A stretch of 64,000 nucleotides of DNA from assembly GCA_963921825.1 (NCBI GenBank), contig OY997588.1, forward strand, positions 7,950,001-8,014,000, given 5' to 3'. This document shows positions 35,976 to 48,359 of the stretch, piece by piece (positions within the stretch are counted from its first letter, which is position 1; each line of letters starts with the position of its first letter). The notes beneath the pieces were generated by a model, which did no database searches, had not been told where the DNA came from, and saw only the letters and a program-made list of their open reading frames with translations. A program made the translations under genes and the position numbers. Source of the DNA: Erodium maritimum (lineage: Eukaryota > Streptophyta > Magnoliopsida > Geraniales > Geraniaceae).

Positions 35976-38231
35976 AGTGGGGTGGTGCGGAGGTCATCGG
36001 TTGTGCTATAATAGGTCTTTAAGGCCTATTACTCACCACAACGTCATACAACATCCATTGGAGGATGAGATCGTCCTCTTCTTCTACAAAACTTCTCTTA
36101 CGCGGTGTTGATCGGCGAAGACCCGTCATGGGTTGTTAGTCCCCAGGTTGGGAGTATGTCACCTCATGTGGGAGCAGCCGGTGGTACATGTTGACAGTCC
36201 CCATCTTGTCGGTCGAGTCGGTGAAAGACTGCAGACAAACATGCGAGAGGCAACAAGGGTTAGTGGGCCCAGTGGTTGTGAGGCCCAGTGATTGACTCGA
36301 GGGAAAGGTTGGAGATAGTGGTGATCGGAGAAAGGCGAGGCAGAGAGGGGGAGATGTTTTTTTTTGGGGGGGGGGGGAGATTTATGTACTTCGAGAACGA
36401 AAATGTGGTTTTATAGGTTGAGATGGGTCCGCCACCAGAATTCGATTCAAGCGCACAAAAACCCTCCTTATGAAGTACCGGTTGTCATTGACCAAACAAT
36501 ACGCTACAACAGTTGCTTTCGACACATCCGATTAGACCCCGCTAGAGAAGTCCAATCATGTGGCTCTTATGTTCGAGATGCGTCGAGCTATGAACCACAA
36601 CTAGCATATTCAATGTTTTTATTTTTTATCGTACTACTCGGTTTCGTACACGTTCGGTTTTATTTTGTACGCGGAAACCTACCCTGTAATGTTCCATATA
36701 AATGCAACCTTTTAATTATTTTTTTTTCTATGGCCGATTATTCACTTGGTCAAATGCATCAAATCTGCCACCATAATTTCTTTGACCGATTCTGCCACAT
36801 TTTTTGTTGGACCGATTCTATCCCTTTGGATATCAAACCCTGCTATTTTGTCTCTCTTATTTAAAGCAAACTCAAATATAGAATCGACATCAACTCTTCC
36901 TCTTCAAGACGCTCTCCAAAATAAAATCGGCAACAACATATACTTTCTCCAAGACCGAACCGATGGCGCCTATTGGGACAGACGTGGAGGAGAGTTGACT
37001 CGTTGTTGCGTGGATGCTTCACGGCAGTGCCACCAGATAGTATTGGCATGTTTTGTATGATGACTGGAAACCCATAGTGATAAAACCATATCCTCGGTCC
37101 ACGAAGCAGCTGAAGGATCATTGGAAAAAAAACCCTTCAGGTGTAGCGATTCGAGTTGGCGTTCATGTAGGCCCGACATTAGCTCGGTCCAACAGCCACC
37201 GATGTCGAGGTGCACCTCGAGGTCAACCGGACGTATGCTCGTAATGTAGTTCTCTCCTTCAACAAGCATGAGTTGTGGACGAGTGTTCGAGAATATCTGA
37301 AATAGTGCCTGATGAACGGGTTCCCCAATCTCTAGTTCTCATCTATTCGGGTTGCTCGGAGGTATTTTTTGTTGGTTCTCGTGTTTTGGTGTTTCTCAAT
37401 TTTGCATTATACTTTACTTTCCTCGCTTTCGAAAATAATAACATATGCAAATGATTGTTTTTTTTTACATAAGACTAGGAATAGACGAATTATGCGTATT
37501 CCTACTGTAAAGGTCTTTACATTGGACCCACAAATCGGATCGATTTTGTTGAGATTTTCCCAAATTTTAGTTTAACTTGATCGGGATTATACCGATTTGA
37601 TTTAATCCGACTATAGACGTCTTAATCAATCTAGATAAATTCTAGTTCGTATCGGCCGGTTTGACAATGTCACAGATTTAAAATAAACCCTAGTGAGTAG
37701 TGCCATACATGAATCTCAATATCTAGGCCTTGCAGGTAGGCTGGGCCCTGGCTTAAACGGGCATGTGGCCAAACCCACAACGTTCTATTCGTGGAAATTT
37801 AGGATTCCAAGGATTAAAACAGGTGTCCTTCTCCTCCCAATGAGTGATTATGACCTCATTGCCACAGCAGATCTCCTGGGGACTTCATGTGCAGGTCTTA
37901 TTCCCGTAGGTTGTCTCTAATAGACCAAAAACAACACAAACATTACAATCACATTAAATACTCCAACAATGCACATCACCACGTTCATAATAATTTAATC
38001 AAAACATAATCAGCAAACCCCATGCATAAGAGAGAGTGCTCAAGATCCTAAATTCACGCAATTACATATCCTTAAGTCACGTTGGATATGAATTATGAAC
38101 TGGGTTTAAGCTTCATAGCCACAGAGAATCTCGCTGCTGCATGTTCCTCACACCCGCACTTCACTCTCCAAAGTCAATTACAAAAACACTCTCATTTCGA
38201 ACAATCAATACCAACTTTTTTCTTCAAAACA
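35976..38231. other. Repeat debris, then promoter side of DRT100-like copy 2
   Basis: 35976-36400 looks like the other half of the sequence left of the LTR and includes a G-run at 36367-36378. 36400-37300 holds short ORFs on both strands with no domain. 37900-38231 is the upstream region of the LRR gene. No other gene is supported. Confidence 0.35.
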
Positions 38232-39344
38232 ATGCCTCGTCCTCACGTGATCATCACGTGCCTCACGGCGGCGCTCCTCCTCCTCGCCTCCGCGGCCAAG
38301 GGATGCCACCCGTCCGACCGGGCGGCGCTGATGGCCTTCAAGGCCGCCCTCCACGAGCCATACATCGGAGTCTTCAAATCCTGGACCGGGTCAAACTGCT
38401 GTAAGAACTGGTACGGCGTCACCTGCGACCGGAGCTCCGGCCGGGTCGCCGGGATCACCCTCCGCGGCATATCCGAGGAACCCATCTTCCAGAAAGCTCG
38501 CCGGACCGGCTACATGACCGGCACCATCTCCTCCGCCATCTGCAAGCTCCCTCGCCTCTCCGGCATCGTCATCGCCCACTGGAAGGGCATTTCGGGAAAC
38601 CTCCCTTCATGCATCTCCTCGTTGACCGCCCTCCGAATCATTGACTTGGTCGACAACAACCTCTCCGGCCCCATTCCGGCCGATATCGGGAAGCTCCGCC
38701 TACTCGGGCTTCTAAATCTCGCCGACAACCAGATCTCGGGTAAAATACCGTCCTCGCTCACCGATATCTCGGGCCTGACCCACCTCGACCTCCGAAACAA
38801 CAAAATATCGGGTCAGATTCCCGAAAATCTCGGAAAGCTTCAGAGACTCAGCCGAGCCTTACTCAGCGGGAATCAACTTACCGGGTCAATCCCGGTCTCG
38901 ATCTCGAAGATATACCATCTCGCCGATTTATATCTCTCCTCGAACCGACTCTCCGGTAAAATCCCCGATTGGCTAGGCAAAATGTCTGTTCTCGCAACCC
39001 TTTATCTCGACGACAACAAGTTCACCGGTCCGGTACCGGCGAGTTTGATTAACTCGGGGGTGATCTCTTTGAACTTGAGCCGAAACGGCCTGGAGGGTAA
39101 GGTACCGGACGTGTTCGGTCCGAGAACTTATTTCACCGATATGGATTTGTCTCGTAATAATTTGAAGGGTCCGATACCGAAATCGATGTCGAGTTCGTCG
39201 TATATCGGATATTTGGATTTGAGTTACAACCACCTGTGCGGGAAGATTCCGGCGGGATCGCCTTTCGATCACCTTGATGCGGCGTCGTTTGAGCATAATG
39301 CTTGCCTTTGTGGGAAGCCATTGAAGCCTTGTTCGAGAGCGTAG
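38232..39344 (+). CDS. DRT100: DRT100-like secreted leucine-rich repeat protein (copy 2)
   Basis: Intronless, 370 aa from the ATG at 38232. An in-frame ATG at 38082 would add 50 residues before the signal peptide and is rejected as leader. The signal peptide (VIITCLTAALLLLASAAKG) is followed by the cysteine-paired LRR cap (HPSDRAALMAFKAAL to NWYGVTCD), about ten LRRs with SG(K/Q/P)IP turns, and the C-terminal cap CLCGKPLKPC. It aligns along its whole length with the gene at 14808-15923 (for example RLSRALLSGNQLTGSIPVS against MLSRALLSRNQLTGSIPVS). It is secreted, with no kinase or membrane anchor. The two paralogues are about 22 kb apart in opposite orientation. Confidence 0.88.
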   Translation: MPRPHVIITCLTAALLLLASAAKGCHPSDRAALMAFKAALHEPYIGVFKSWTGSNCCKNWYGVTCDRSSGRVAGITLRGISEEPIFQKARRTGYMTGTISSAICKLPRLSGIVIAHWKGISGNLPSCISSLTALRIIDLVDNNLSGPIPADIGKLRLLGLLNLADNQISGKIPSSLTDISGLTHLDLRNNKISGQIPENLGKLQRLSRALLSGNQLTGSIPVSISKIYHLADLYLSSNRLSGKIPDWLGKMSVLATLYLDDNKFTGPVPASLINSGVISLNLSRNGLEGKVPDVFGPRTYFTDMDLSRNNLKGPIPKSMSSSSYIGYLDLSYNHLCGKIPAGSPFDHLDAASFEHNACLCGKPLKPCSRA

Positions 39345-39663
39345 TGTTTTTCGGCTTGAAAATCAAATGATTACGTCAACTTCGGTCGTTTCTTCGGCGT
39401 AGCATTTAGCTATGTCTGTCTGTTAAGTTGTTTGCTAGTTGATTTCAGTAATTTCCTCGAGTCTCGACCTATTGTTTCTCTTATAATTAACAAGTAATAT
39501 TATATTTACCGATTCGTTGAAATAAAGGTAACATGCTATAAGCTCTGGCGGAGCCACAGGATTTATAACGGGAAGGAGCAGCCATATTTTTTTTTTGTTA
39601 CAATAGATAATGTAAAACAATACGAATAATATAAATATAATATAATATTATAATAAATGACTA
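39345..39663. other. 3' flank of DRT100-like copy 2
   Basis: Contains the LRR gene 3' UTR and AT-rich sequence (TATAATATAATATT near 39630). No gene is seen. Confidence 0.4.
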
Positions 39664-40505
39664 TTTTTTTTAACGAAAAAAGGAAATTTCATTAAACCTT
39701 AATAACCGTTACATCGATGTGTGTCAGGGAGCAGGCTCCCTGACCACTTAAGAAGGACAGTACGGAACCGAAGTTCACCCATCTTTTTTCTACTATAACC
39801 GCTACTGACGGTATTTGGATGCCATAAGGGCCAACAAAAACGAGTGTGAATATGGTACTTGAGGTCCTGCCCCGAAAAACTGTCGCAACAGTAATGACCA
39901 AGGATTTCTCCAGTAGTGGTGGGAGGATATACGCGAATCAGGGTTCCCTCCCCAAAAAAGTCCCCGACTCTCTACGCGCTAGGCTTTGACCCTGCAAAGA
40001 CAAAATTAGTGTAAATAACAAAGACCCACTCGATTAGCTTGGTCCATAATCGAGAGAGGGGTCGAGGATGGTTCGGCGGTGTAGGCCAAGGAGATGGACG
40101 TGCCGATGGTGGCTTCAGAGACGGCGAGAGTTGCTCAGGAGCGAGGATCAGAGACCGGATTCATCCAGTGTCAGATCAATCTGCAATAGGGACAGAAAAT
40201 AGGGGTGCGAGACTGTACCATGTTCGCATGGATTAGTGGAGGCCAAGGAGGTGGGTATATCCGAGGAATTGCCGACGAAAAAGGCTGAGACAGGACGCCC
40301 AATAAAGAGGGAAACTCCTCTAACCCAAGCCGAACGACAACAGATAAAGCATATGAGTAAGGAGAACGCCATGGTGGCGGAGAGGAGAGAGCGAACCTAC
40401 GTCGAAAGAGTGAAGACAACGCCAGATGAGACACGACGGGGAGGGGCTAAAAAACTAGGTTTGTCCTCCATTAGAGGCGCAAACCCTAACAGAGCAAAAA
40501 AACAT
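39664..40505 (-). mobile_element. LINE-tail retrosequence without coding capacity
   Basis: On the minus strand it ends GGTTTAATGAAATTTCC, then an A-run at 39664-39671, the common plant LINE 3' end also seen at 16170. A short palindrome, GGGAGCCTGCTCCC (about 39726-39739), sits just before the tail. The 5' limit near 40505 (GTTAGGGTTTGCGCC on the minus strand) is approximate. A pyrimidine tract ending TTTGCAG occurs at about 39994. No convincing ORF and no clear target duplication. Confidence 0.45.
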
Positions 40506-40689
40506 AAACAAACAAACTTTACTTTAAAGGGGTAACACAAACAACCAAACTCTAGTACAAACATGAGTATCAAAACTATTTTCTTACCATGTGCATACAA
40601 AAAATAAAAGTTAAATGTAAAAATGTAATCCAAAGCACCGACCAAAACACCAAATTACTTGTCACCGTAATAAGTAAGTAAATGATTTA
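40506..40689. other. AT-rich spacer
   Basis: Nothing recognised. Confidence 0.35.
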
Positions 40690-40822
40690 TAATCAATCCA
40701 TAAGATATGTAAAAAAATATGTGATCAATTCATAAAGATATGTAAATAAGCTTGACTAATTCGTAAAACATGTAAATGATATGTGACTAATTCATAAAGA
40801 AATGTAAATACCAAATTATCAT
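40690..40822. repeat. Degenerate tandem repeat of about 32 bp, four units
   Basis: Units contain variants of AATTCATAAAGATATGTAAAT / TTCGTAAAACATGTAAATGA separated by GTGACTAATTC or similar words. The array abuts the tRNA-Pro-like sequence. Confidence 0.55.
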
Positions 40823-40893
40823 GACCATTCAAAGAATCGAACTCGGGATCTCTTGCATTCGAAGCGAGAATCATACCACTAGGCCAAGGGCCC
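40823..40893 (-). pseudogene. Decayed tRNA-Pro-like sequence with anticodon CGA
   Basis: The minus strand has CTAGTGGTATGATTCTCGCTT and GATCCCGAGTTCGATTC, matching plant tRNA-Pro D-arm, anticodon arm and T-loop. The anticodon loop is TTCGAAT, giving CGA (a serine anticodon) on a proline body. The T-stem (CCGAG with TTTGA) and acceptor stem (GGGCCCT with AATGGTC) are mispaired. There is no Pol III T-run directly after it. Most likely a tRNA pseudogene or a tRNA-derived repeat head. Confidence 0.6.
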
Positions 40894-43800
40894 ACGAGGA
40901 GAGAGCCTCCTCCCAAACATTATTATTTATTCTTGATGTCATTTTTTTGTTCTTTTGGTTTCAATCCTGAATTGGCTGAAGTCCATGTGTTTTAGGAATC
41001 ATTATTCCCGTGGCTGAACTAATTGATAATGTAATTATGTGACTTCTTTAATAACACAACAATTTAGTTCCAATGGCAAGTAAGGGTGAATGCAAAACAT
41101 GCATGAGTAAACTAATTAGTGACCCCCATGTGCCCAAATTAGACTAATCAACCACAGTACCTAGTCAATTATGATTAGCCAACAAAGTTGTATAGTACTG
41201 TCTTTTGGTAAATAATAGATTAAAGTTGATCCCACGACTAGTTCCGATCAAAATGATCTGCAAATTTGTGATACCTCATTGCGTGGTCAATTTTTTTCCA
41301 CCAAAGCCTTTCCTATCTCTTATCATGAACACAACTTTTGCAATGGAACCCTACAAAGATTACGAGAAAATTGTATTTTCATGCAATGGAACACTAAACT
41401 CCTATTGTTTTTAGCTTATTTTGTCCCCGTCCAAAAAGCTACTTTTGTGCTCTTTTTTGGAATAAAGAAATTTTACATTCTTTTTGTTCTTCAAACATCA
41501 AACCCACTTTGAGTAAAGTCTATTCAACAGTGTTGCAATGAATTTGTTTCTATAGAACAAAACGTGTCATTGAGTGATAGGTCATTTGAAAAATCATTGG
41601 ATATGTGCACAAAAGATTATTTACTCTAACATTTATAACTTTTATTTGCAAAATGTTCAAAATCATGCTTAGGGTTGGAGTGTCATCCCAGTATATAAAA
41701 TGGATAATTGTACAAATTTGCGGTTGATTATATATGTTTTTTGTAAAATTTTCCAATAAACTATTTTTGCCTGTATATCCGCTTTGTTTAGCGAAATCTA
41801 CTCATGTAATATTGTAATAATCACATGAGATCAATTTTTTTAGAACAAGTGACAATTGTACCTTTTGTATTATATGTGTTTTGATAATTGTAACTCTCGT
41901 GTAGTTGCAATTTGAAACTCTTATATATGTGTTTTTATAGCGTTACTTTCCACATTTTGGAAAAAAAGCGTTCATAAATTTGCGGACAAAAAATAATTCG
42001 TCATAAATTTTTGCAAAAAAATAATATTCACGGTAAGTTTTACAAAACACACATGGTTCACCATCTATGTCTAGCTTACGTCTTTAAATACTAGGAATTC
42101 ATATCAAATTTTATTTTTGGGACACTTACCTCATGGAAATTTGAGTCATCTCAGTCCTTGGTTACATGACTGTCTAGGCCGTCACTCTTGGACTTCAACA
42201 ATTACTTCAGTGATCTTGACCGCTTACATAGTTTTCTCCAGAAACACAGTCTAGAGTCGTTTGATGCCTATTTTTACCATATGGCTTACTCAGTCTTATC
42301 CCACAATCTTCAGCCGATATACTAATTGCCTCGACCGTTATCATAGCATTTTCCTGTTGACATCTTTGAAGTACTTCGGTGAAAAATTACTTTTTTAATT
42401 TCGTACTTGTCCCATGATGTTTTGCTTTTTTATTTCCTTCTTTACCGTTATTTCATTTAGTTGTTATTTCTCCTGAGTGACTCGTTTTGAGACTTTACAT
42501 CTGAAAATTTCTTTTCATTAATATATTATTTTCGTTGCCGCTCAAAACAAAACTTATAGGAAGAAAGTGATGCATAACAAGTAAAAACACAAGTCGTTCA
42601 CATTCGTCAAATTAATATTCAAAAAGGTTAAATAAGAAATTTAAAAATATGGTTTAAACTCTGAACAAGACTTTGAGTATTTTATTTATTCATTTTATTT
42701 ATATATGTAGTTACTCCTGTTGAAGGATAAAAGGAGAGGGCAAAACCAAAAAGGCCCCCCCGAATGGCACAATCCTTCACGAGACAATGAGTGTTTTGTA
42801 AGGTAATGCATTTTTTTTGTCCCCCACGTCCTCATATCCCTTTCGCTCCTCTACGCAACTGGCTCTATCCGTTTCGGACGAAAATACCCCTCAGCTAACG
42901 GTAACCTAATGGTACTTTTATTTTATGGAGTTGATCTATCTCTGTCAAAATAAGTCCAAAAACAAGAGGTCTTATGAATTGGTTCTCTCAAACCGATTTA
43001 GATTTTTATGAATTGGGTCATCTATGAGTTTGCTCAATTATGTAAATATTTTTGGATGAGCTTATAAGAATTTGGAGTTTTGGTGACATTTTTTCTAAAA
43101 AACAAAAGAGTATTGGCGGAGTGACAAGTCATCTTTTCTTATGAGTTGCTTTAATCAAGTTTCTCATAAAGATTTTTACCTAACTTTATAGGTGCATTTT
43201 CATATAAGGATTAGAAATAAAATTGTAAAATTACTCTTTATTATTATAATATTTGTTTTTTTTAATAGAGAATCAATTTACTTAAATTAATAGTAGCATG
43301 ATATCACTCAAACTGTGTTAAATAGAACAAAAAAATGTCACTCATCAAGAAAAATCATCAACACAAAACCCTTGCCACAATATATAATCAAGATGATACA
43401 AGTTTTTGTTAGTTGCATCAGTGATCATGATTCAGATTTTGAAGAACACAATTACGAAAAAAAACGTAGCATTCAAGTTTTGACAATTCTATGGTCCCGT
43501 TATAATAGATTAAAACACTTGTGATTCAACGACCTAAAAGTAGCAAACCATCATGTTGGTGCCATATCATTTCAGGACATCAAGGGCTTTTTGGTAATTT
43601 GACGTTCTGTAGATGGAGTAAAAATGAAATCTTGCACAAGTTAAACCAACACCACTCCAATTCATCATCTTCTTCTTCTTCTCTCTCTTAATCTTCTGGC
43701 TCATCACATGCTGCCATTTCTATGAACCCAATTTTCAGAGATGAGTGAAGAAGACAAAGCCTTGTGCATTTTTGATTCTACAAGATCATAAACTGGATAT

Positions 43801-43942
43801 GATCATCTTCATCTCCCCCAACCAAATCCAACCGTTGAATTTCATACCCACTTCTTAATCCTCTCATTATGTATATACATTCTCTCTGTTCATTCTCATC
43901 TGGGTAGAGTGTTATACATATGTTTGTGCTCTGTTTTCGTCA
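40894..43942. other. Long AT-rich intergenic stretch
   Basis: No gene or bounded element recognised. The last 300 bp (about 43640-43942) are the CT-rich leader of the next gene. Confidence 0.4.
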
Positions 43943-45961
43943 ATGGCTGCTGATACTTCACCAACCCCAGCGACAGCGCCAAGCTCTCACACATTTCAGA
44001 CCCATAACAAGACCCGTCAAGAGGTGAGCAGGCGAGAGATCCAAGCCGCCATTGCCAAGGCCGTGGAGCTCAGAGCTCTTCACGCTGCTCTGGTTCATGG
44101 TAACAGCCCAGCTCCCAATCTCGGCTTCACAACTTCCCCTGTTTCGCGTCGTCCTTCTGCAACTCAACTCTCAGCCCAAGATTATCCCGTTTTCGCTCCT
44201 GTGAGTCCTAATCCTCTCCGACCCTTTTCGATTTTGTTCAAAAAAATTAATGGGTTCTTAGCTCCATGAACAAAACTAGCTAAAAATGTTAGCTTTTGTG
44301 GTTGCAATTGAATCATATGGTTCACTGATTTCTTAAAGTTTTGGTTTTTATTGTGATACTGTTTCTGGGCTTGGAACTGCAATATGGGAACTTGTTAGGT
44401 TTATGATCATCAACACAATTGTTGGTGGATTTTGTATCCCCAAATTTCACAATCAATCCAAAGCAAACCCATAGCTTAAATTTCATCAGATATATTAAGT
44501 TTTGGTGTTTTTTTTCCTGGTCAAGTTAGCTTAAGATTTGTTCCATACCTGAAGTTTCCAACGCCCCTAAAATTTTGATTTTCTCGGGAAAATGTACTTA
44601 TGTGTGAGAAAATTTGACAGAGCTATAAAGATGAGGCTGCAGCACCATGTTATCAGCAGATTCCGAGAAGTGGAACAGAATCTGATAATTGGGAGGGTTA
44701 TGATTTAGGAGGAAGAGGGAGTGGCAATGATGTAATATTACCTGATTATATGAACTCCGATCAGTCTCCTTCCCATATCTGTCCGTCAGATGACCAAAAA
44801 TCAGTGGCCGGTTCTTGCAACAAGTGCAGGCCTGCAACTATAACAGCTGGCTCCGACAATGCTTCAAGGATCAGCAAGAGCTCCAACGTTGTTGTGCCAT
44901 TGACTGATTCTCACGCATCGGTTCATTCACCGAGCAAGACCAAAAGAATGACTCTCCCAAGCTGGTTCACGAAGCTGAAGAATAAGAAGGAGAAGAAGAA
45001 GCATGAGAGCTCAACCAGTAGAGCAGAGTCCGAGGAAGTTTCTTCTCAGGATTTGGGGAATTTGTCAATTGAGAGCTTGAAAAAGGAACTGATGGAAGCT
45101 AATGAGAACAGAGACGCGGCGCTGTTGGAGGTTATGGAAATGAAGTCTTCTCTAGGGGATTTGAGGAACAAACTCGAGTACTTGGAGAGTTACTGTGAGG
45201 AGTTAAAGAAAGCCACACAAGCAAAGGATTGTGAATTGGAACCTGAAAAGGGTATGCCGGTTAGCGAGGAAGTAATGGTGGAGGCTTTCTTACAGATTGT
45301 GTCTGAATCAAGGCTGTCTGTGAAACAATTCTGTAAGACACTCATTGGACAGATCGAAGAAGCTGATATGGACAACATAAACTCAGTTCTCCAACCTTAC
45401 AAGCTCTCGCTTAACTCAAAACATTCGAAAGCTGTTCTGTACCATCTTGAAGCAGTCATAAACCAATCTCTCTACCAAGACTTTGAGAACAGTGCTTTCC
45501 AGAAGAACGGCTCTCCAAAGTTCTTAGATCCTCAACAGGACAGGCAAGCACAATTTGCATCGTTTGTTGCTCTGAGGAACCTAAGCTGGAACGAGGTTTT
45601 GAGGAAGGGAACAAAGTATTACAGTGAAGAGTTCAGCAGGTTTTGTGACCAGAAAATGAGCTGCATAATAGCGACACTGAACTGGACAAGGCCCTGGACT
45701 GAGCAGCTCTTGCAGTCGTTCTTCATTGCTGCTAAATGCATATGGCTCCTTCATCAGCTAGCGTTTTCATTCAACCCGACACTAGGGATTATGAGGGTTG
45801 AAGAGAGTAGGAGCTTTGATGCGCATTACATGGAAGACATGTTCATGGATAGGCAGAGGTTAGGGACAAGCCGGGTTAAGGTTATGGTCATGCCAGGGTT
45901 TTATGTTCAGGACAGGGTTTTAAGGTGTAAGGTTGTTTGCAAGTATAAATCTGTAGCTTGA
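43943..45961 (+). CDS. IRKI: IRK-interacting protein (DUF641/GIL1-related), two exons
   Basis: 532 aa. Exon 1 is 43943-44200 (donor CCT|GTGAGT), exon 2 is 44621-45961 (acceptor TTTGACAG), joined in phase 0 as DYPVFAP/SYKDEAAAP. The N-terminal block QEVSRREIQAAIAKAVELRA is the DUF641-type opening. A basic Lys-rich patch (KLKNKKEKKKHE, about 215-226) precedes a coiled coil (LKKELMEANENRDAALLEV, LRNKLEYLESYCEELKKA). The C-terminal GIL1-like domain holds EEFSRFCDQK, FFIAAKCIWLLHQLAFSF and a final VCKY strand. Family members bind the LRR receptor kinase IRK or act in light-dependent gravitropism; the exact role here is inferred from similarity. It converges on EIL3 with 85 bp between the stop codons. 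Confidence 0.88.
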
Positions 45962-46046
45962 ATGATGTTTCTTTTTCCTGGTCAAATCTATGAAAATGAA
46001 ATTCAATTACGAGGAAAGACGAATAATACATACCAAAGCTCCCTAT

Positions 46047-47696
46047 TTATGAACCTAAGTATGGTAGTATCAAGTCATCACCATCCAAGAAGTCTGTACC
46101 TATTTCAACATCAAAAGTGTTGAATTCACCAATCTCTAATGACAAATCATTGAACTGATAATCAAAATGGCTATCTTGATCAGGAAATGTATATTCTCCG
46201 GTTACCAGAGGCAGAACTTCGGTTTCTTCTTGCCTGATTTGGGGAGGATGCTGCATATCATGAATGGATCCATACTCTACTGTCGGTGCATGATAGAAAT
46301 GATACTGTTGATGTAACTCTGCATTTTGCACATCCACGCTCGGTGTGGAGCTTGCATCTACAGAAGGAAGGGCCGGGAATTGACTGACATTAGAAGCTGG
46401 AAGCTGGGGTTGACCCGCATAATCTATCTCTAGAGGCCTCAAATCCAGCATTAGATCTCTGTCTTGATCAGCTCCATGCATACGGTTTATGCCAGGCAAA
46501 GAGTACCTGGGCTCGTAGGCTAAATTGTATCCAATCAACATCATATCATTACTCATATTAGGTACAGAGTCTCTTGGCTCATACTCGAAATTGTTAGATG
46601 TTTCGAGCTGTTGCTCAGAAGAATTTGATTGTCTTTTTCTCTTCCTAGGTTTCTCAGTTGCTTCCTCTTTATTCACCGGTTGATTGTTCCTGTCATGTTT
46701 TGAAGAAACAGAACCTACACCATCTTCAACACCGCCAACATCATAATCGCTATCGCTACTGATGGCATTACCAGGCTGCTTCTTCCTTCTTCGCCTCCCT
46801 GCAAGTGTATCTGTAATGCCGGATGTGCCATGATCACTCGGCTGCTGAATCATAGCTTCCTCTCTACTCAAAACTCCCAACCAAATCGCACTCTCCTTTG
46901 CAGTCATCTTATCTTGCAAGCACTTCGACTGGCGAACATGCCTCCTTATCTTTGCAACATCAGGCGACATGTGCTTAATCACAGCTGTCAAAACTCCAAC
47001 CTTCCACATCTTCTTCAAATCATGCGGCTTCCTGTATGGAGGACTCTGGGCCTGCGCCAACCCTAACTCAGCCCACCAATCTTCGTTTCCATCGGGCCAC
47101 CAAGGTGGCGGAACACCTTTCTCTAAGGGGTACTTCCTCTGAGGAGGATCACAATGCTGCATCAGAGATGACAGAAGAGACCCCAGAGTTGAATCCTGCA
47201 GGTCCTGAAGAGAGCTACCATTTCGTATGTTATCCGCTTGACTCATGGCTTGACACTCAGCTTCAAACTGGGCAATTGCTGCAGGGCCATTCTTGTCGAA
47301 CTTTACCTTTTCCTTCCACCAAGCCCTTATGTTATCAGATGCACCACTAACGGGCTTACCCTTCTCAGGGATGATCCCGTATACAAATCCACGGGCTTTG
47401 CACACTTCCATGAGCTTCAGCATGTACTTGAGAATCCCATCCTGGGCTCTAGACATTTTCTTCCTGCGAGCCTGATCAGAGGTCTGTTTCGGCTTCTGCT
47501 TCTCAGCAGCTTCTAGGGCTGCAAGCTTCTGTTTTTCCTTGATCCTTTGGAGTTTGATGCGGTCCTTCCACATCCTCCTCTCCAACTCTTCTGCTTCGAT
47601 TTCTTCATCGCTGACATCTTTCTCTGCAATGTTCTGGCACCTTATGTCATCAGCTTCAATATCCGAACCATAACCAAGTGTCATCAAACCCTCCAT
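46047..47696 (-). CDS. EIL3: ETHYLENE-INSENSITIVE3-like 3 transcription factor (EIL3/SLIM1 type)
   Basis: 549 aa from one coding exon. The acidic N-terminus ([18 protein letters not shown]) leads into the EIN3 DNA-binding region: [90 protein letters not shown] and [20 protein letters not shown]. The wording [20 protein letters not shown] and [20 protein letters not shown] matches EIL3/SLIM1 rather than EIN3 or EIL1. That member controls the sulphur-deficiency response; DNA-binding specificity overlaps EIN3. The C-terminal half is a divergent, acidic activation region. The start is the first ATG after a 5'-leader intron. Nuclear. Confidence 0.9.
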   Translation of the reverse strand: MEGLMTLGYGSDIEADDIRCQNIAEKDVSDEEIEAEELERRMWKDRIKLQRIKEKQKLAALEAAEKQKPKQTSDQARRKKMSRAQDGILKYMLKLMEVCKARGFVYGIIPEKGKPVSGASDNIRAWWKEKVKFDKNGPAAIAQFEAECQAMSQADNIRNGSSLQDLQDSTLGSLLSSLMQHCDPPQRKYPLEKGVPPPWWPDGNEDWWAELGLAQAQSPPYRKPHDLKKMWKVGVLTAVIKHMSPDVAKIRRHVRQSKCLQDKMTAKESAIWLGVLSREEAMIQQPSDHGTSGITDTLAGRRRRKKQPGNAISSDSDYDVGGVEDGVGSVSSKHDRNNQPVNKEEATEKPRKRKRQSNSSEQQLETSNNFEYEPRDSVPNMSNDMMLIGYNLAYEPRYSLPGINRMHGADQDRDLMLDLRPLEIDYAGQPQLPASNVSQFPALPSVDASSTPSVDVQNAELHQQYHFYHAPTVEYGSIHDMQHPPQIRQEETEVLPLVTGEYTFPDQDSHFDYQFNDLSLEIGEFNTFDVEIGTDFLDGDDLILPYLGS

Positions 47697-47713
47697 TCAG
47701 TACAATCACTGAT

Positions 47714-48187
47714 CTGAGGAGTCTTTTGTACCTTTAACTTAGGAACAGCCAACTATACAATATTCAGAATTCCAATTCCTTCTCTCATTTCCATAACATA
47801 TGCACAAACCCACAAAAGCTTCTCCAACCACTAACACTAAGCCACAAACATTCCCCTTTATGATGATATCAATCAGCTTACCACCTATGGAAATGAACAA
47901 AAGGGCTCACATTTAAACACATAAAAAAAACATATAATGTTCACACCCAGACCAAACCAAAATTCTCACAAAACCCACCAACAAAATACAAATCACTACA
48001 GATTCAAAGTCCAGAAAAAAAAAACAGAGAAAAGGGATTGCATATATTTTACATACAGAATCTTCACAAATACAATAAACTGGAAACAACCCACAAAACA
48101 TATGAAATACACACAACAAACAACAAATAAACCAGCATTCAAAAACACTAGAAGCAGAAGAAGAAGGTTTTGACAGTTGAGACTCAC
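47714..48187 (-). other. Probable intron in the 5' leader of EIL3
   Basis: On the minus strand, donor TTG|GTGAGT at 48187 and acceptor CTCCTCAG ending at 47714 lie upstream of the EIL3 ATG with no coding potential between, so the leader is probably spliced. Confidence 0.5.
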
Positions 48188-48359
48188 CAAATTTCAAGCC
48201 CTATCCCTCTGGTCTTCGCACCAATGAATGTCAAAATCCACAGAACCCTAATCAACAGGTCTCCCCTGAATTTATATGAGAGATTGATGACGAATCAAAG
48301 ACTGAGAATTGGAATAAAAAAGGGAACTTTGTTTATTTTGCTGAGGAAATCACTATAAC

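Noticed and set aside
36364..36864. 166-codon plus-strand ORF
   Set aside because: It begins next to a G-run, has no family resemblance and lies in repeat debris.
38082..38231. Upstream in-frame ATG extending the second DRT100-like protein
   Set aside because: It would place 50 residues before a clear signal peptide and destroy the match to the paralogue's N-terminus.
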